A DNA stretch of 8,518 nucleotides. It comes from Thiotrichaceae bacterium. Its GTDB lineage: Bacteria; Pseudomonadota; Gammaproteobacteria; Thiotrichales; Thiotrichaceae. The notes below the pieces were generated by a model. It was not told the DNA's origin. It saw only the letters and a list, made by a program, of their open reading frames with translations, and did no database searches. Below, piece after piece: positions 6,550 to 8,518 of this stretch. Every line of letters starts with the position of its first letter. Position 1 is the stretch's first letter. The position numbers and the translations under genes were made by a program. The stretch covers positions 1 through 8,518 of the forward strand of contig JALWYT010000045.1 in the NCBI GenBank assembly GCA_026992705.1, written 5' to 3'.

Positions 6550-7811
6550 TGTTTTGGATAACGATTGCAATAATGCTACTGGTCGCTTTGGCTATTGTTT
6601 TACCGCCATTGCTACGTAAAATGGAGGGGATAGAAGATGACCGCCGCGAGCAAAATATCAGCATTGCCAAAATGCAATTAGCTGAATTAGAGCAAGAATA
6701 CAAAGAAGGTCGGATTGAAAAAATCGCCTATGAATCCTCAAAAGCAGAGCTAGAACAAGCACTTTATGATGATTTGCAAGACACCGAAGAAAACCGCGAT
6801 AGCAAATCCGCATTAAGCAAAAACACCGTCATTATTGCTGTTGGCTTATTTGTACCGATTATGGCAGTGGGCTTATACGCCGCTTTAGGCACACCAGAAG
6901 CCTTGCATGAATCCAGCTTGCCGCGTGGTGCTGACTTGAATATGAAGCATGATCAGCAAGTAGCCATGATTGATAAAATGGTTGGCTCGCTAGAAGCCAA
7001 ACTCCAAAAAGAACCTAATAATTTAAAAGGCTGGATTATGCTCGGTCGTAGCTATACTGTGCTAAATCGCCCTGCTGATGCCGTAAAAGCCTATGAATTT
7101 GCTAATAAATTAGACGTAAATAATCCAGCTGTACTTTTACCTCTTGCAGATTCGATCGCAACCACCAAGCAAGGTGATTTAAGAGGTCGCCCAGAAGAAT
7201 TAATCCAGCAAGCCTTAGAAGTTGACCCTAAAAATATTATGGGCTTATGGCTAGCGGGAATGGCTGCCAAGCAACGCTCTGCCAATGATGAGGCTATTCG
7301 CTATTGGACAGAGTTAGAAAGGCTGCTTGAACCTAACTCTCCTGACCGCAAAGAAGTCAGAGCCTTGATTGCCAGCGTCGGCGGCACACTCAAGCCCATG
7401 CCAGAAACGCCTGCGGCAACACCACCTAAAAACACACCTGCTGAGACTCAAACAGCGGCAAGCATAGGGCAAGCGATTACTGTAAAAGTCAGCTTATCCG
7501 ATGCAATGAAAGCCAAAGTCAAACCAGACATGACAGTATTTATTTATGCAAAAGCCTTATCAGGATCACCCATGCCACTTGCTGTTGCAAAAAAGCAAGT
7601 TAAAGACTTACCGCTAGAAATACAGCTTGATGACAGTATGGCAATGATGCCACAAATGAAATTATCCAATTTCCCACAAGTCAAAGTCGGAGCCAGAATC
7701 TCCCAAAGTGGTACACCCATGCCACAAGCAGGTGATTTATTCGCAGAACAAAGCCCAGTCAAAGCAGGGGATAGAGTAGAATTGGAAATTAATCAATTTG
7801 TTGTAAATTAA
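6549..7811 (+). CDS. ccmI: apocytochrome c chaperone CcmI (CycH)
   Basis: Membrane chaperone that binds the C-terminal part of apocytochrome c and delivers it to the CcmF/CcmH lyase. The 420 residues form two membrane helices (about 3-22 and 92-112) flanking a charged cytoplasmic loop with a coiled-coil-like pattern (about 28-85). A periplasmic TPR region follows (about 135-275), with repeats around LKGWIMLGRSYTVLNRPADA (159-178), the next about 188-224 and a third about 229-262. After a Pro/Ala/Thr-rich linker (282-303), a C-terminal beta-rich domain (about 308-420) contains GARISQSGTPMPQAGDLFAE (381-400), as in the long CcmI of Pseudomonas-type operons. AGAGG at 6537-6541 precedes ATG. It is the last gene of the operon; the opposite-strand gene converges 56 bases away. 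GC is highest here (33 of 60 in 7321-7380). Confidence 0.95.
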   Translation: MFWITIAIMLLVALAIVLPPLLRKMEGIEDDRREQNISIAKMQLAELEQEYKEGRIEKIAYESSKAELEQALYDDLQDTEENRDSKSALSKNTVIIAVGLFVPIMAVGLYAALGTPEALHESSLPRGADLNMKHDQQVAMIDKMVGSLEAKLQKEPNNLKGWIMLGRSYTVLNRPADAVKAYEFANKLDVNNPAVLLPLADSIATTKQGDLRGRPEELIQQALEVDPKNIMGLWLAGMAAKQRSANDEAIRYWTELERLLEPNSPDRKEVRALIASVGGTLKPMPETPAATPPKNTPAETQTAASIGQAITVKVSLSDAMKAKVKPDMTVFIYAKALSGSPMPLAVAKKQVKDLPLEIQLDDSMAMMPQMKLSNFPQVKVGARISQSGTPMPQAGDLFAEQSPVKAGDRVELEINQFVVN

Positions 7812-7816
7812 TCTAG

Positions 7817-7846
7817 GCTTAAGCTTAATATCATAACCTTAATGCT
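7817..7846. terminator. weak candidate terminator between convergent genes
   Basis: AGCTTAA (7822-7828) can pair with TTAATGCT (7839-7846) with one bulged base. It overlaps the palindrome GCTTAAGC (7817-7824), and the following sequence is T-rich on the plus strand (ATGTTTTATTTG). It lies in the 56-base gap where ccmI and the minus-strand gene meet, where transcription should end from both sides. The stem is short and AT-rich, so this is only a candidate. Confidence 0.25.
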
Positions 7847-7867
7847 CAAATATGTTTTATTTGATTG

Positions 7868-8494
7868 TTATAATTTTCCTTTACTCAATGTATAATGAAT
7901 TCTTGTTCCTTCAACCTCAATGAAGTTATTCGTTGTAAGGTAATTGATTAATTTTTCTAGCTCTTTCGGGCTTAATGATTTTTTGAATAAAGAATCAATT
8001 GAATTTGCCAATGTTTCTACTTTTTTAGGTTTAGCATTTCCTCGTTTTACAAGAAAATTTATAATACATTCAATTTTTTCTTCGGTTGTTTTAGAGGTTG
8101 ATATTTTTAATAATGGAATATCTTCTATTTGTTTGTAGCGCTGAACTAATATGTTTCTTGCTCTAAGATATTTGATGAGTACATCAAACCCTGTATCTTT
8201 TGAGATTATATGAAAGTACCCTTTAGGGTTCTTTTCATATAAATAGCCTAAATAAAATGCAACATGAAAGTCTAAAGCATTTTTTCCATTACCTTCTATT
8301 CTTATATATTCCGCATTATTTCCCATTGCTTGCATTGATGTAGCAAGCTCAATAGGAATTTTTGATTGATTAACCCCTACAAATAACATGAGCTTAAACT
8401 CATGCTCATCTGAAAGCTCAAATAATGTAGGCTGTACATTTTCGTAATCAATAAAAATATAGTTTATCCTTCTATCTTTATTATTTTTTTCCAT
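7868..8494 (-). CDS. PIN/NYN-like putative ribonuclease with C-terminal helical domain
   Basis: A 208-residue soluble protein with the outline of the stand-alone PIN-like (NYN-related) nuclease family. The fold opens with IFIDYENVQP (Asp16, Asn19). The middle acidic site is NALDFHVAFYLGYL (Asp75), and the third is HIISKDTGFDVLIKYL (Asp100, Asp104). These acidic residues match the metal-binding catalytic set of PIN/FLAP-like nucleases, so Mg/Mn-dependent cleavage of RNA is the likely activity; the substrate is unknown. Residues about 135-205 are Lys/Glu-rich and look helical, possibly a winged-helix-like nucleic-acid binder (family knowledge plus inference). An in-frame TAG lies 21 bases upstream of ATG, so the gene is complete, but the ribosome-binding site is weak. 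It is very AT-rich (15 G/C in bases 7981-8040), opposite in strand to the ccm operon and probably unrelated to it. No antitoxin-like partner is visible in the window. Confidence 0.8.
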   Translation of the reverse strand: MEKNNKDRRINYIFIDYENVQPTLFELSDEHEFKLMLFVGVNQSKIPIELATSMQAMGNNAEYIRIEGNGKNALDFHVAFYLGYLYEKNPKGYFHIISKDTGFDVLIKYLRARNILVQRYKQIEDIPLLKISTSKTTEEKIECIINFLVKRGNAKPKKVETLANSIDSLFKKSLSPKELEKLINYLTTNNFIEVEGTRIHYTLSKGKL

Positions 8495-8518
8495 ACGCTT
8501 AATATTATTGTTCTATAT

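Noticed and set aside
7944..8138. Plus-strand 64-codon frame opposite the PIN-like gene
   Set aside because: It is a shadow of the minus-strand gene, whose catalytic motifs are clear; no ribosome-binding site.

Overview
The window comes from a low-GC proteobacterium, most likely a gammaproteobacterium. The evidence is a complete System I (Ccm) cytochrome c maturation operon whose proteins resemble the gammaproteobacterial forms. Separate CcmH and CcmI proteins, as in Pseudomonas, replace the fused CcmH of E. coli. Low-GC groups such as Cardiobacteriales or Moraxellaceae relatives are plausible, but the sequence alone does not fix the genus, and a low-GC betaproteobacterium is not excluded.

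Layout: (1) 48-476 is a small exported protein of unknown function with a CX4C cysteine pair, followed by a strong hairpin terminator at 491-526. (2) 654-1985 is xseA, the large subunit of exonuclease VII. (3) 1986-2249 is a gene-free leader with small inverted repeats and an orphan ribosome-binding-site-like sequence. (4) 2250-7811 is ccmC-ccmD-ccmE-ccmF-ccmG-ccmH-ccmI. Every junction overlaps by 1 or 4 bases, and ccmD (55 codons) is included. (5) 7868-8494, on the minus strand and converging on ccmI, is a PIN/NYN-like putative nuclease.

The ccm genes form one pathway. CcmC with CcmD loads heme onto His130 of CcmE. CcmG and CcmH keep the apocytochrome CXXCH cysteines reduced. CcmI holds the apocytochrome, and CcmF with CcmH ligates heme to it. 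The ATPase pair CcmA/CcmB, needed to release holo-CcmE, is not in the window and must be encoded elsewhere if the pathway works.

No clearly new multi-gene system is visible. The best leads are a two-cysteine insertion in the heme-site loop of CcmC, a rise in GC content over ccmG-ccmI relative to both flanks, the structured leader before a GTG-initiated ccmC that has no clear ribosome-binding site, the small secreted CX4C protein, and the orphan PIN-like nuclease.
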